From NCBI GenBank assembly GCA_020636275.1, contig JACJYD010000004.1:1-64000 (forward strand): a stretch of 64,000 bases of DNA. Direction: 5' to 3'. Shown here one piece after another: positions 32,448 through 42,100 of the stretch (within the stretch, counting starts at the first letter, position 1; each line of letters starts with the position of its first letter). Source of the DNA: Lewinellaceae bacterium. GTDB lineage: Bacteria; Bacteroidota; Bacteroidia; Chitinophagales; Saprospiraceae. The notes under the pieces were generated by a model. That model had not been told where the DNA came from, did not search any database, and was given only the letters and a program-made list of their open reading frames with translations. The position numbers were made by a program, and so were the translations under genes.

Positions 32448-33564
32448 AAAACCCCTGAATCGTACCCACCATATTTTCCCACGAAAACCGGTATTTGGCC
32501 TTCCGCACACCTTCTTCGAATGCGGTTTGCCGGTCCTCGACGAAATAATCCCGGATCGCTTCGGCAACGGCTTCGGACGATACTTCTACTACATAGCCCG
32601 ACTGCCCGTGATCCACGATCTCGGGCAGACCGCCGACGTTGGTCACCACCATCGGCTTTTCGAAGTGGTAGGCCAGTTGGGAGATCCCGCTTTGGGTGGC
32701 CGAACGGTAGGGTTGTACCACCAGATCGGCTGCCCCAAAATAATACCGCACGTCGCTTTGAGGAATGTACCGGTCGTGAATTGTAACCCGGTCCTCCAGT
32801 CCCAACTCGGCGATCAGTTGCCTATAACGCTCCTCGTCGGCATAAAATTCTCCGGCGACCAGCAAATGCAGAGGAAGCGCTTCGAGCCGCGGATCGGCAA
32901 GCGCCCGGAGCAATATGTCGAGGCCCTTGTACTCCCGGATAAAGCCGAAAAAGAGCAGGTAGTGCCGGTCTTCGGGCAGCCCAAAATAAGCGAGGGACTC
33001 CCCCCGGGAAGCCGGATCTCCGTAGTTGTCGTAGACCGGGTGCGGCACATACCGGAAAGGCAGGGTTTTGCTAAATTGCCGCAACTCCTCTCCCACCGCC
33101 CGCGACATGACGATAAAGGCATCGACCGCCTTTATGAAGTAGCTCGTAAACAAGCGGTCGAAAGGCCGTTTTTCGTGGGGAATGATGTTGTCGGCCACGC
33201 ACACCACCCGTGCTTTGCTTTTGCGGGCGATCCGGAGGACCGTGCCCAGGCAAGGCCCCATGAACGGGATCCAATACCGGACGATGATCAGGTCGGCATT
33301 TTCCCGGCGCAGGGCATACCCCACCTTCACCCAGTTCGGAGGCCAGATGGAGTTCAGGACAGACCGAATAAGCAGCCCTTCGGGAGGCGGATCATCCGTG
33401 TACTGGGTCTTTCCGGGAAAAAGAAGCGATGGATATTGCAGCGCGTAGGAGTAAAGGACCACCTCGTTCCCCTGTTTGAGAAACTCCTGAGCGAGTCGTT
33501 CGCTCGAAGAAGCGATCCCACCCCGCAGCGGGTGCGCGGGGCTCAATACGACAATTTTCTTCAT
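32437..33564 (-). CDS. Glycosyltransferase family 4
   Basis: 375 aa with the GT-B two-domain layout. The N-terminal domain begins with the glycine-rich acceptor loop VVLSPAHPLRGGIASSSERL. The C-terminal domain shows YLLFFGFIREYKGLDILLRA, LLVAGEFYAD, and the nucleotide-sugar binding region VVQPYRSATQSGISQLAYHF with EKPMVVTNVGGLPEIV. It is predicted to transfer a sugar onto a lipid-linked or LPS-type glycan; donor and acceptor are unknown. Its ATG overlaps the stop of the GT2 gene by 4 bp, indicating translational coupling. Confidence 0.92.
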   Translation of the reverse strand: MKKIVVLSPAHPLRGGIASSSERLAQEFLKQGNEVVLYSYALQYPSLLFPGKTQYTDDPPPEGLLIRSVLNSIWPPNWVKVGYALRRENADLIIVRYWIPFMGPCLGTVLRIARKSKARVVCVADNIIPHEKRPFDRLFTSYFIKAVDAFIVMSRAVGEELRQFSKTLPFRYVPHPVYDNYGDPASRGESLAYFGLPEDRHYLLFFGFIREYKGLDILLRALADPRLEALPLHLLVAGEFYADEERYRQLIAELGLEDRVTIHDRYIPQSDVRYYFGAADLVVQPYRSATQSGISQLAYHFEKPMVVTNVGGLPEIVDHGQSGYVVEVSSEAVAEAIRDYFVEDRQTAFEEGVRKAKYRFSWENMVGTIQGFLKS

Positions 33565-34508
33565 GATCTTGCGCCTCCTATCTCTTTTTCGATGACATAG
33601 ACATTGCGATGAGGCGCGTTGCGGGCCACGAGTTCAGCCAGGAATCCCGTTACGAAAAGTTGGGTGCCGATGATCAGGGTAAGAATGCCGAAAAAGAACA
33701 GAGGCCGGTCGGCAATGCCGTATTCGGCATAGACCAGCTTGGCAATGCTCAGATAGGCCAGGATGGCAAACCCGGCCAGGAAGAATAAGGTGCCGATCGA
33801 TCCGAAAAAATGCATGGGGCGCTTGCCGAATTTACCCACGAATGTGATCGACAACAGATCCAGAAAGCCGTTGACAAAGCGTTCCCATCCGAACTTGGAG
33901 ACACCGTACTTGCGCGCCTGATGCTCCACCACTTTTTCCGTGATCTTTTTAAACCCGGCCCACTTGGCCAATAACGGGATATAGCGGTGCATTTCGCCGT
34001 AGATCTCAATCGTCTTAACAACCTCCCTCCGGTAGGCCTTGAGGCCACAGTTGAAATCATGCAAGGGGATCTTGCTGATCGACCGGGTCACGGCGTTGAA
34101 AAACTTGGAAGGAATGGTCTTGATCCGGGGATCGTAGCGCTTCTTTTTCCAGCCGGAGACGAGGTCCCAGCCCTCCTCTTTGATCAGGCGGTAGAGGTCG
34201 GGAATTTCGTCGGGACTGTCCTGGAGGTCGGCATCCATCGTGATGACCACCTCCCCTTGAGCAGCCTGGAAGGCCGTATTCAGCCCGGCCGATTTGCCGT
34301 AGTTGCGCCGGAACTTGATGGCCCGGATATTCGGATTTTGGGCGATCAGTTGTTCGATCACCTGCCAGGAAGCGTCGGTGCTGCCGTCGTCTACAAACAC
34401 GATCTCGTAGGAAAAGCCATTGGCCTCCATGACGCGCCGGATCCAGGCCTCCAATTCGGGCAGGGACTCCTCTTCATTCAACAAGGGTATGACAACTGAA
34501 ATCTGCAT
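33561..34508 (-). CDS. Glycosyltransferase family 2, polyprenyl-phosphate type
   Basis: 315 aa. A GT-A catalytic domain (about 1-220) shows ISVVIPLLNEEESLPEL, VFVDDGSTDASW, the DADLQDSPDEIP motif with the DxD metal site, and YRREVVKTIEIYGEMHRYIP. Two membrane helices follow (about 235-300, FGSIGTLFFLAGFAILAYL and FFFGILTLIIGTQLFVTGF). This matches DPM1/GtrB-like enzymes that charge undecaprenyl phosphate with a sugar at the inner membrane. It is the first gene of the glycan cluster. Confidence 0.93.
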   Translation of the reverse strand: MQISVVIPLLNEEESLPELEAWIRRVMEANGFSYEIVFVDDGSTDASWQVIEQLIAQNPNIRAIKFRRNYGKSAGLNTAFQAAQGEVVITMDADLQDSPDEIPDLYRLIKEEGWDLVSGWKKKRYDPRIKTIPSKFFNAVTRSISKIPLHDFNCGLKAYRREVVKTIEIYGEMHRYIPLLAKWAGFKKITEKVVEHQARKYGVSKFGWERFVNGFLDLLSITFVGKFGKRPMHFFGSIGTLFFLAGFAILAYLSIAKLVYAEYGIADRPLFFFGILTLIIGTQLFVTGFLAELVARNAPHRNVYVIEKEIGGARS

Positions 34509-34521
34509 ATTCTTTTTCAGA

Positions 34522-34558
34522 AATGGAGGTCCGGCCCTTTTTGCTCCGGACCTCCATT
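34522..34558 (-). terminator. Hairpin after the DUF4199 pair
   Basis: A perfect 13-bp stem (34522-34534 with 34546-34558) with an 11-nt loop lies directly downstream of the second DUF4199 gene. It has an A-run on the upstream side but no clear T-run after it, so it may be a terminator or an mRNA 3' stabiliser. Confidence 0.6.
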
Positions 34559-34563
34559 AAAAA

Positions 34564-35061
34564 TTAGGATGAATAATCGCGCCGGGTCAACAGCGCAACT
34601 AACGCTGCCAGGCCAAAGCCCAGGATAGCTCCTTGCGCCCAGCCCAGGATGGTTTGCCCCAGAGAGGGCTGGAAACTCTGTTCATCCAACTGCTTGTAGG
34701 CTTCCGGTAGTTTAGCCGGCTCTGTATACTGCGGCAGGGCTTCCCGCATGATCTCCTTCTGCAATTCTGCCAAAGAAGGATCGACCTGGTGACCGATATA
34801 GTAGAAAAGATAGAACCAACCGTTGGCGACCAGATAGGTTAAAAAAGCAACCTTGAGCGCGTCCCGCCACGGAAAAGGGCCATCGACCGCTTCCCTCGTA
34901 TTCACGCCGGCCAGATACATGGCGGCGATATACAGCAGGATGGGACTGTAGGCGATCCAGGGTGAAAATACCAGCGGCTTGTCGATCAGGTATACGACGA
35001 TAAAAAATGCGATCGTGACGATACCTGCGATAGAGCCGAAAAGGACGCTTTTATTCTTCAT
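34564..35061 (-). CDS. DUF4199 membrane protein
   Basis: 165 aa from MKNKSVLFGSIAGIV. An upstream start at 35097 would run into the preceding gene and add 12 unconserved residues. Four probable membrane helices are seen (VLFGSIAGIVTIAFFIVVYL, IAYSPILLYIAAMYLAG, ALKVAFLTYLVANGWFYLFY, TILGWAQGAILGFGLAALVA), with an extramembrane segment about residues 100-140. DUF4199 proteins are common in Bacteroidota and have no established function. It lies 10 bp after another DUF4199 gene and probably forms a pair with it. Confidence 0.85.
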   Translation of the reverse strand: MKNKSVLFGSIAGIVTIAFFIVVYLIDKPLVFSPWIAYSPILLYIAAMYLAGVNTREAVDGPFPWRDALKVAFLTYLVANGWFYLFYYIGHQVDPSLAELQKEIMREALPQYTEPAKLPEAYKQLDEQSFQPSLGQTILGWAQGAILGFGLAALVALLTRRDYSS

Positions 35062-35071
35062 AACTTCAGGA

Positions 35072-35635
35072 TCAAACCGTCTGTGCCGGTTTCGCATTCT
35101 GATGAATGCCTCCGGCGATCAGGGTAACTATGAACCCCATGATAAAGGAAAAAATGGCGCCAAAGATCGACATGGCGATCGGGCTCGTGAACATCTTAGT
35201 GAACTTCATAGCCTGTTCGATCTGGGTTTCATCCATCCCACGTTCCTCCATCTGCGCGATCGATGCATTCCGGATCTGGTCGATCATCCCCGGATCGATA
35301 AATGCAAAATGCAAATAGTTCAGGACCATACCTGCCAGGCAGATGATAGCGACCGTCAGGGTACCGAAACCCAGCGCGCGACCAAAAGTGATCGTATTTC
35401 CGCTTTCTTTTTTGTACTCCCTAATTGCGATATAAATACCTCCAAAAAAGATCGCCAGGGTAAACAGGTAGCTGATCCAATTCCCTTTTCTAGCGACAGG
35501 GTCGACCAACCCGGAGAATTGAAGAGCGAGACCGATAACAAAGAGGGCCAGGGCGGTTAGCAACCCATAGCGAAGGGCCAAGGGGCGCATGGGTACGGAT
35601 TCAGGCTGCATAATGGGTTCGTCCAGATTACTCAT
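35072..35635 (-). CDS. DUF4199 membrane protein
   Basis: 187 aa with four predicted membrane helices (YGLLTALALFVIGLALQFSG, WISYLFTLAIFFGGIYIAI, ALGFGTLTVAIICLAGMVLN, IFGAIFSFIMGFIVTLIAGG). A soluble loop between helices three and four contains MEERGMDETQIEQAMKF. This is the more typical DUF4199 member of the pair. Function unknown; a membrane-complex role is possible. The two genes form a short operon closed by the hairpin at 34522-34558. Confidence 0.9.
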   Translation of the reverse strand: MSNLDEPIMQPESVPMRPLALRYGLLTALALFVIGLALQFSGLVDPVARKGNWISYLFTLAIFFGGIYIAIREYKKESGNTITFGRALGFGTLTVAIICLAGMVLNYLHFAFIDPGMIDQIRNASIAQMEERGMDETQIEQAMKFTKMFTSPIAMSIFGAIFSFIMGFIVTLIAGGIHQNAKPAQTV

Positions 35636-35692
35636 GACAATTGGTTTAAGTGGTGGAAAAAAGTATATTCATTTCCTTCCTAAGGTACGCCT

Positions 35693-36961
35693 TTATTTCA
35701 AATACCAGGCTCGGTTCCCCCGGAATATCGCCCTGGGCTGCCCTTTTAAGGTCTTCCCGATCAAGGGCGAATTGTGCGACTTCGAGCGGATCTCTTTTTC
35801 TGAATACACCCATTCCCGGTCGGGATGGAAAAGGGTGAAATCAGCGGCTGCACCTTCTTTTACCACAACCGGATCGAGGCCCAGCACTTTCCGCGGCTTG
35901 TGTGCAAGCCATTCGATAAGCCGGTCCAGGGGCAATTCGTCCCCCAGATAGGTCCGGCACAGCGCAAAAGCCGTCTCCAACCCGATCGCCCCGAAATCGG
36001 CATAGGGGAATTCCAGTTCCTTGGATTCAGGATCGAGCGGTACGTGGTTGGAATATAGAAAGTCGATGGTCCCGTCCTTCAAGCCTTCGATCAGCGCCTT
36101 GCGGTCGCTCGGCTCGCGCAAAGGGGGTTGCACCTTGTAATTGGAGTCGAATTGGGAGAGTACCTCGTCGGTAAAAACCAGGTTCATCACCGGCACGGAT
36201 GCCGAAACGCGGAGCCCCTGCAGTTTGGCAGCCCGCACCTTTTCCACCGAACCGGCCGCAGAAAGCCCATGCAAATGCAACCGGGAACCGGTATAGGCCA
36301 GCAGTTCCAGATCGCGATACACCATCAGTTCTTCGGCCAGGCGGGGCAGGCCGCGCAAGCCCAGGGAAGTGCTCACCAGACCCTCGTGCATTTGCCCGTC
36401 GCTGGCTACATGGATATCCAGCGGTTGATTGAAGATCAGGCCATCAAAAAATTGAACATACTGCATGGCCCGGAGCATCAATCCACCGTCTTGCACCGGG
36501 ACCAGGCCATCGGAAAAACCGATCGCGCCGGCGGCATGCATGTCGATCATTTCGGTGAGGTCGGTTCCCATACAGCCTTTCGAAAGGGCCCCGACGGGCA
36601 GGAGAGCTACAGTGTTTACCGGGTTTTGATTCAGCACATATCCGATATCCGCCTTGGAATCGACAGCCGGAGAGGTATTGGGCCAGATCGCCACCTGGGT
36701 GTACCCTCCCGCCGCCGCTGCCTGCCGCAGCGATTGCAGGTCCTCGCGATGCTCCAAGCCCGGATCTCCGACATAGGCGCCCACGTCGACCCAACCGGGG
36801 GAGAGCATCAAACCTTCTTCTTCTATGAGTAATTCTGCATCAGGGGCGGTGGCCGGATCTACAGCCTGGAGGACCCCATTCTGAATAAACAAGTCAACCG
36901 TCTTCCGGTGCAGGGGTGATGCCGGATCGACGATGGTCACTCGTTTGATCAAACAGCGCAT
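35693..36961 (-). CDS. Dihydroorotase-like protein lacking the zinc ligands
   Basis: 422 aa from MRCLIKRVTIVDP. The longer frame (start 37102) overlaps the BatA-type gene with a Cys-rich, unconserved extension. The amidohydrolase barrel is recognisable: LSPGWVDVGAYVGDPGLEHRED, AAAAGGYTQVAIWPNT, FDSNYKVQPPLREPSDRKAL and LKDGTIDFLYSNHVPLD. Active dihydroorotases have HxH after the first strand, a His in the position here reading PVMNL, and DHAPH. In this protein these read VGAYV, no His, and SNHVP, so the metal ligands are missing. It may be a non-catalytic partner of aspartate transcarbamoylase or have another role. Confidence 0.88.
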   Translation of the reverse strand: MRCLIKRVTIVDPASPLHRKTVDLFIQNGVLQAVDPATAPDAELLIEEEGLMLSPGWVDVGAYVGDPGLEHREDLQSLRQAAAAGGYTQVAIWPNTSPAVDSKADIGYVLNQNPVNTVALLPVGALSKGCMGTDLTEMIDMHAAGAIGFSDGLVPVQDGGLMLRAMQYVQFFDGLIFNQPLDIHVASDGQMHEGLVSTSLGLRGLPRLAEELMVYRDLELLAYTGSRLHLHGLSAAGSVEKVRAAKLQGLRVSASVPVMNLVFTDEVLSQFDSNYKVQPPLREPSDRKALIEGLKDGTIDFLYSNHVPLDPESKELEFPYADFGAIGLETAFALCRTYLGDELPLDRLIEWLAHKPRKVLGLDPVVVKEGAAADFTLFHPDREWVYSEKEIRSKSHNSPLIGKTLKGQPRAIFRGNRAWYLK

Positions 36962-36978
36962 GTAGGGTTGAATTTTGA

Positions 36979-36986
36979 CAAAAGTA
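36979..36986 (-). promoter_or_regulatory. Candidate -7 box before the dihydroorotase-like gene
   Basis: The minus strand reads TACTTTTG, matching TAnnTTTG, 17 bp before the chosen ATG in the 37-bp gap after the BatA-type gene. No -33 element was seen. Confidence 0.3.
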
Positions 36987-36998
36987 CAAATTAAACAA

Positions 36999-39032
36999 TT
37001 ACACCCTCCAGAATCGCAACAACAACTGCTCGATCGCCAAAAAGAGCAGCGCAAATACCAGACACCAGCGCCACAACACGACGCCCTGGTTGCGCTCGCC
37101 AATAATGACCTCGAAATTGGCGCGGGCCGCCGCTTCGATGATACTGGCCCGGTCGCCCACTAACTCGCGCAATTCCGAAAGCGTATAATAGGCCAGATTG
37201 GATTCTTTCCGGTTGTAGTTGAAGGCGAATTCGGCGAGCGTTTCCTCTCCCTGCTGCCTTTTCAGGCGGTAAATGCCCGCCGTGGGGATCTCGTTCGACA
37301 CCGTCAGGAATAGACGCGAGCCTGTGATCCGCTGCGCCGGAATGAATTCAATGCCCGGGCCGTCCAATTGGTATACGACTTCCGAACCCAGAACCGGCAC
37401 ATCTGCGGAAATGACCTCGTCATCCCCGATCGTGTAGGCAATCTTCTGACCCCGTCCCGACGAAATGGCCATCTTGTACAACATCGGGATAAAGATCTCG
37501 GCGTTGCGGGTCATATTGTTATATTCTTCCGAAAGCGGGGCGGCGATCACATATAAATGCCCTTGTCCGACCTGGTATTTGGCGAGGAAAGAGGATCCGT
37601 CGCGGTAGCTCATCAGAGTCTCTTCCGCAGCCGTACCGGAGCGATTCCAGAAAAAATTGCCCTGCGTGACCGGCAGCCGCAAATTGGCGCTCTTGTTTTC
37701 AAAGACATCCCGGAAAATGAATTCTTCGGTATTCACCTGCCCAACCGTCCGCTCACCCTTTTCAAAAGCGGTAAAAGGATTGGCGGGAAAGGCCGCAAAA
37801 AAGGAATTATAAGACTCCAATGAAGCCCCGGCTGATGGAAAGACCAATACATTCCCTCCGTTCTCGACGTATTCTTTTAGCGCGAACGAAAGTCCGGACG
37901 ACAAATCGGGCAGTTCGTTCAATACGATGAACTGGTAGCCCGGAAGGCGGGAGTAATCGAGGTTTTGGCTGGTCAGATTTTCCGCCTGGAAGTAGGGAAT
38001 ACTCTTGAAGGCCGCCGTGAGAAACTCATTTTCCGCCGAAGCGTTGATGATGGCCACGCGCACCTCCTCGGCGACCTGCAAAGCGATGTGGTACAGGTCG
38101 TCGAACTGAATGGGATAGTCCGTGATCTGCAATTCGGCTTCGTGCCAGCCGACGTGCGGCAATTGCATGCTGATCGTATCTTTAACGGCTGTCTGCGGAG
38201 GGATCGTCAGGGTGCCCACCGGCATTACCTGGCCTTCGTGGCGCAGGGTGAGCCGCACGTTCTCGGCCTCTTCATCGGTCCAGTTCTTCACCTGGATGAT
38301 GAGGTTGTTGGGTTGGTTGAGCATGGGAACCGGCGACTCCATCCACACCGAATCGATGCTGATATTCCGCTCCTGGACAGCCTGCAGGGGAATGAGGTTC
38401 AGCTGCAGCGCCGTATCCTTCGGCGTTTCCCAAACGGTAATATTTTTCTGAAAATCGGAGATCCAAAAGGCCACCTTCGTATCGTTGGAACCTTGATCGA
38501 GGGCTTGCTCCTGCCGCACCAGGACCTGGTTGAGGGGCTTGACCGCCGGAGAGAGCGCGATCTCATCGATAAAGGCCAGGGCTTCCTCCTGGCTCACCAG
38601 GCGTTGATGCCGGCCCTCCAAATCGTTGGTGAGGATCTGAAAACGATCGTCCACGGAATAGGCTTCCACAATATCCCGGGCCCGGCGTTTGGCTTCCTCG
38701 ATAAGGGGAACGTCCTGACTCAGCGCTCCCATGCTGAACGAGTTGTCTATAAAAATGCTGACGTCTTTACTCCCCTGGGTGACATCCGACCCCGAGGGAA
38801 TGAATGGCTGGGCAAATGCAAAGATCAGGAATGCAATAGCCAGACACCGCATGAGCAACACCAGCCAGTTGCGCAATTTGGAACGGGCGCTGGTCTCCTC
38901 TTTGACCTCCCGAAGAAAGCGCACATTGGTAAAGTACACTTTTTTATACCGGCGAAAGTAGAACAGGTGAATGATGATCGGGATGGCCAGCGATGCCAGC
39001 GCAAAGAGAAAAGCCGGGAATAGGAATTGCAT
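36999..39032 (-). CDS. BatA/vWA-type membrane protein
   Basis: 677 aa. The N-terminal double-membrane BatA domain (MQFLFPAFLFALASLAIPII, HLFYFRRYKKVYFTNVRFL, LRNWLVLLMRCLAIAFLIFA) is followed by a vWA-like region with the MIDAS-type segment FIDNSFSMGA (about 93-102). A large beta-rich middle comes next, and the C-terminal membrane helix is LWRWCLVFALLFLAIEQLLL. Proteins of this layout in Bacteroidota are inner-membrane components related to the aerotolerance (Bat) family, often near MoxR ATPases. No MoxR gene is visible here. It is transcribed toward the dihydroorotase-like gene. Confidence 0.9.
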   Translation of the reverse strand: MQFLFPAFLFALASLAIPIIIHLFYFRRYKKVYFTNVRFLREVKEETSARSKLRNWLVLLMRCLAIAFLIFAFAQPFIPSGSDVTQGSKDVSIFIDNSFSMGALSQDVPLIEEAKRRARDIVEAYSVDDRFQILTNDLEGRHQRLVSQEEALAFIDEIALSPAVKPLNQVLVRQEQALDQGSNDTKVAFWISDFQKNITVWETPKDTALQLNLIPLQAVQERNISIDSVWMESPVPMLNQPNNLIIQVKNWTDEEAENVRLTLRHEGQVMPVGTLTIPPQTAVKDTISMQLPHVGWHEAELQITDYPIQFDDLYHIALQVAEEVRVAIINASAENEFLTAAFKSIPYFQAENLTSQNLDYSRLPGYQFIVLNELPDLSSGLSFALKEYVENGGNVLVFPSAGASLESYNSFFAAFPANPFTAFEKGERTVGQVNTEEFIFRDVFENKSANLRLPVTQGNFFWNRSGTAAEETLMSYRDGSSFLAKYQVGQGHLYVIAAPLSEEYNNMTRNAEIFIPMLYKMAISSGRGQKIAYTIGDDEVISADVPVLGSEVVYQLDGPGIEFIPAQRITGSRLFLTVSNEIPTAGIYRLKRQQGEETLAEFAFNYNRKESNLAYYTLSELRELVGDRASIIEAAARANFEVIIGERNQGVVLWRWCLVFALLFLAIEQLLLRFWRV

Positions 39033-39052
39033 ATTCTATTTTTTCAAACAGG

Positions 39053-39060
39053 CAAAACTA
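39053..39060 (-). promoter_or_regulatory. Candidate -7 box for the BatA-type gene
   Basis: The minus strand reads TAGTTTTG, matching TAnnTTTG, 20 bp before the ATG. It abuts the terminator of the upstream giant gene, so an independent promoter here would make sense. No -33 element could be defined. Confidence 0.3.
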
Positions 39061-39061
39061 A

Positions 39062-39099
39062 AAAAAGAGCGGCAGGGTTTTCATCCTGCCGCTCTTTTT
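39062..39099 (-). terminator. Intrinsic terminator of giant exoprotein 1
   Basis: A perfect 15-bp stem (39062-39076 with 39085-39099) with an 8-nt loop, GC core and A/T flanks giving a T-run on both strands, lies 8 bp after the stop codon of the 2,431-aa gene. The stem is nearly identical to that at 46509-46545. Confidence 0.9.
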
Positions 39100-39107
39100 C
39101 TTCACAA

Positions 39108-42100
39108 TCAGCGCACGAGGGCGACGCTGCCTTCGAAGAGCTCTACCCGTCCATCGATCATCTCGATCTCTGCATACCAGGTAAATACCGCCGGATTGGC
39201 ATCCTGCCCCCGGTGTTTTCCGTCCCATCCAAATGCCGGGTCGTTGGGTTGGAAATTGGTGTATTGGAAAACCGATTCGCCCCAGCGGTTGAACACCTCG
39301 AAGTTCTTCACTTCCGCTACCTGGTTGCCTGCAAAGATCATAAAGATATCGTTCTCTCCATCGCCATTGGGCGAGAAGACGTTCGGTACATAAACATTGG
39401 CTTCTTTTTTCACCCGGAAGGAAAGCCGAGCCTCCCCTTCACATCCATCCGCCGTGGTCACGGTCACCAGATAGTCGATACTGTGGGTGGGCGTTACGAT
39501 GGGTGTGAGACAATCGTCGCAGCTCAGGAACAAACCCGGCTCCCAGGTGATCGTTTCTATGTCGTTTTCATCGATATTCACAAAAACCTGAACCGCGTAG
39601 CTCTCGCCCAGGCTCAGGAGTACCTCGCGTTCGACATCGAGCTGCACATCCACGCCAGGCGCCAGGATGGCCTCTTCGTAGAGTTCGCAGCCATTGGCGT
39701 CGCGAACGACCAGGTCGTAAGTGCCCGGAGCCAGGGCGCCGTAGAAGGTTTGATTGCTAAAGGTAAACCCTCCGCTGATCGAGTACTGATAAGGCGGCGT
39801 TCCGCCCAACACGTCCCCGAACTGAATGAAACCGGGGTAGCCCAGGCAGACCGGCGGATCGAGGGTATAATCCAAACTGACTGGAAAGTCAGCCGTGACG
39901 GTCATTTGATCTTCCGAAATACACCCGTTGGCAGGGTCCGTGACGGTCAGAAGGTAGACGCCGGGCGCTCCTGCCGAAGGCTGCGGCGTATTGGCGCCAC
40001 CGAGCAAGGATCCATCTGCCGTGGTCCAGGCATACACGCCGGCCGCGCCAATTGGAGAGGAGCCCTCCAACTGCAGCGCCTGTTGGTCGCAATGCAACAA
40101 GAGGTCCGGACCGGCATCGGCGCCGGGTGGATCGGTCATTTCGATCACCTCCACCGTCATGCCTGCCGAGCAGGTATTGTTCAGGTTGAGAATGGTCAGG
40201 GTATAGGAGCCCGGCGCATCGATCAGGGGTTGAAGCGGATTGGTGGCGTTTACGATATTTCCACCACCCGTGGCACTCCACGTAAGCTGGAATCCAGGCC
40301 CTGCATCCGAGCCCGCGGCGCTGAGGGAAATTTCTTCGGCAATACAGGTCAGGACTCCCGGGGTTCCGATCGCCACGACCGGTTCTTCCACATCCTGGGT
40401 GATCACCACCGAATCCGTCGAAACGCACCCGTTTTGGGCGTCTAACACCGTCAGGGTGTAGACCCCCGGAGCACTGACCATCGGCGTTAGCGTAGTGGCC
40501 CCGTTATCGATCGCGCCTCCGTTCCCGGCCACCCATTGGTAACTAAAATTGGCCCCGGAAGAAGACCCGGCGCCGTTCAGTTGCAGGGTGGAAACCGTAC
40601 AGTTCAATTGCCCGGCAGGACCGGCCACCGCATCCGGCGGGGTGTCGCTTTGCGCAACGGTCACCGCCTCCGAAGCCGTACAGCCATTTTGTCCATTGGT
40701 AACGGTAAGCGTATACGTACCCGGCTGGTCGATGGTGGGCGACAAGGTAGTGGCGCCGCCGGTGATCTGCCCGTCAGAGGTTGTCCACAGGTAGCTAAAA
40801 TTGGGCCCCGTGCTCGTTCCGGAGGCTCCAAGGGAAAGGGAAGGCGATACGCAGGTAAGCGGACCTGGCGTTTGCAATACGACCGACGGAGGTACCTGGT
40901 CGATCGAAACAGTAGTGGCATCCGTCGAAGTACAACCATTGGCCGAATTGGTCACCAACAAGGTATACGTACCCGATTGATCAACCTGGGGGGTCAGGGT
41001 GGTGGCGCCCGATACGATATTTCCGTTTCCGGTAGTCCAGGAATAGGTAAAATTGGCCCCTTGACTGGAGGCGCCGGCATTCAGGGAAGCGGTGGGGGCC
41101 GAACAGGTCAGCACCGCTGCGGCCCCGGCCTCGGCGGTCGGAAGCGCAATATCCTGGGTGATCGTAACCGCAGAGGAGCTTTGGCAATTGTTCTGGGTAT
41201 TGACAACCGTAAGCACATAAGTGCCGGGCGCATCGACCAGCGGGCTCAGGCCGGTATCCCCCGAAAGCAAATTGCCGTCGGCAGTCGTCCATTGGTAGTT
41301 AAAACCCGCGCCCTGACTGGATCCGTTGCCATCCAACACGAGGGAAGAAACCAGGCAATTGAGCTGCTGCGTCGCACCGGCATTGGCTACTGGCGTGTTT
41401 ATATCCTGTGTAATGACGACCTGGTCGGTGGTACTGCAACCGTTGCTGTTGTCCAAAACAGTGAGTTCATAGGTGCCGGCTGCATTTATGGTGGGGTTAA
41501 GCGTGTTTCCTCCGCTGAGAATGATCCCGTTGGACGTGGTCCAGGCATAGGAAAATACCGCTCCGGCAGAGGAGCCGGTTCCGTCGAGCGAAAGGCTGGT
41601 CACATCGCAGTCCAGCTCCTGTGTCGGTCCCGCCTCTGCCATTGGCAGGGCTATATTTTGAGAAACGGTTACCAAGGCGGTATCCGAACAAAGGTTATCC
41701 GTTTGGACCACGATCAATTGGTAATCGCCAGGCTGATCGATCGTGGACATAGGCATATCCACAGGACCGGCAATATTCCCATCCAGGGTGGACCAGGTAT
41801 AGGTCAGATTGCCGCTTCCGGCCGAAGCGTCGCCATCCAGGGTCAGCGATGTAGCCGTGCAGGTCAGGGTCCCCGGAGCGCCGATCACAGCCTGGGGAGG
41901 CGACAGGTTTTCCGTAATAATCACCTGGTCGGATGCCGTGCACCCGTTCCCACCGTTCAAAACCGTGATCTGGTATACTCCCGGCTGATCGACCACCGGA
42001 CTCAGTGTAGTATTTCCCAAAACGATATTCCCGTCGCTCGTCGTCCAGGAATAGCTATAGCCCGGCCCTGCTGCCGACCCGGCGCCGTCCAGAACGACGC

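Noticed and set aside
36962..37102. N-terminal extension of the dihydroorotase-like gene
   Set aside because: It would overlap the BatA-type coding sequence and is Cys/Ser-rich without conservation; the MRCLIKRVTI start fits the family.
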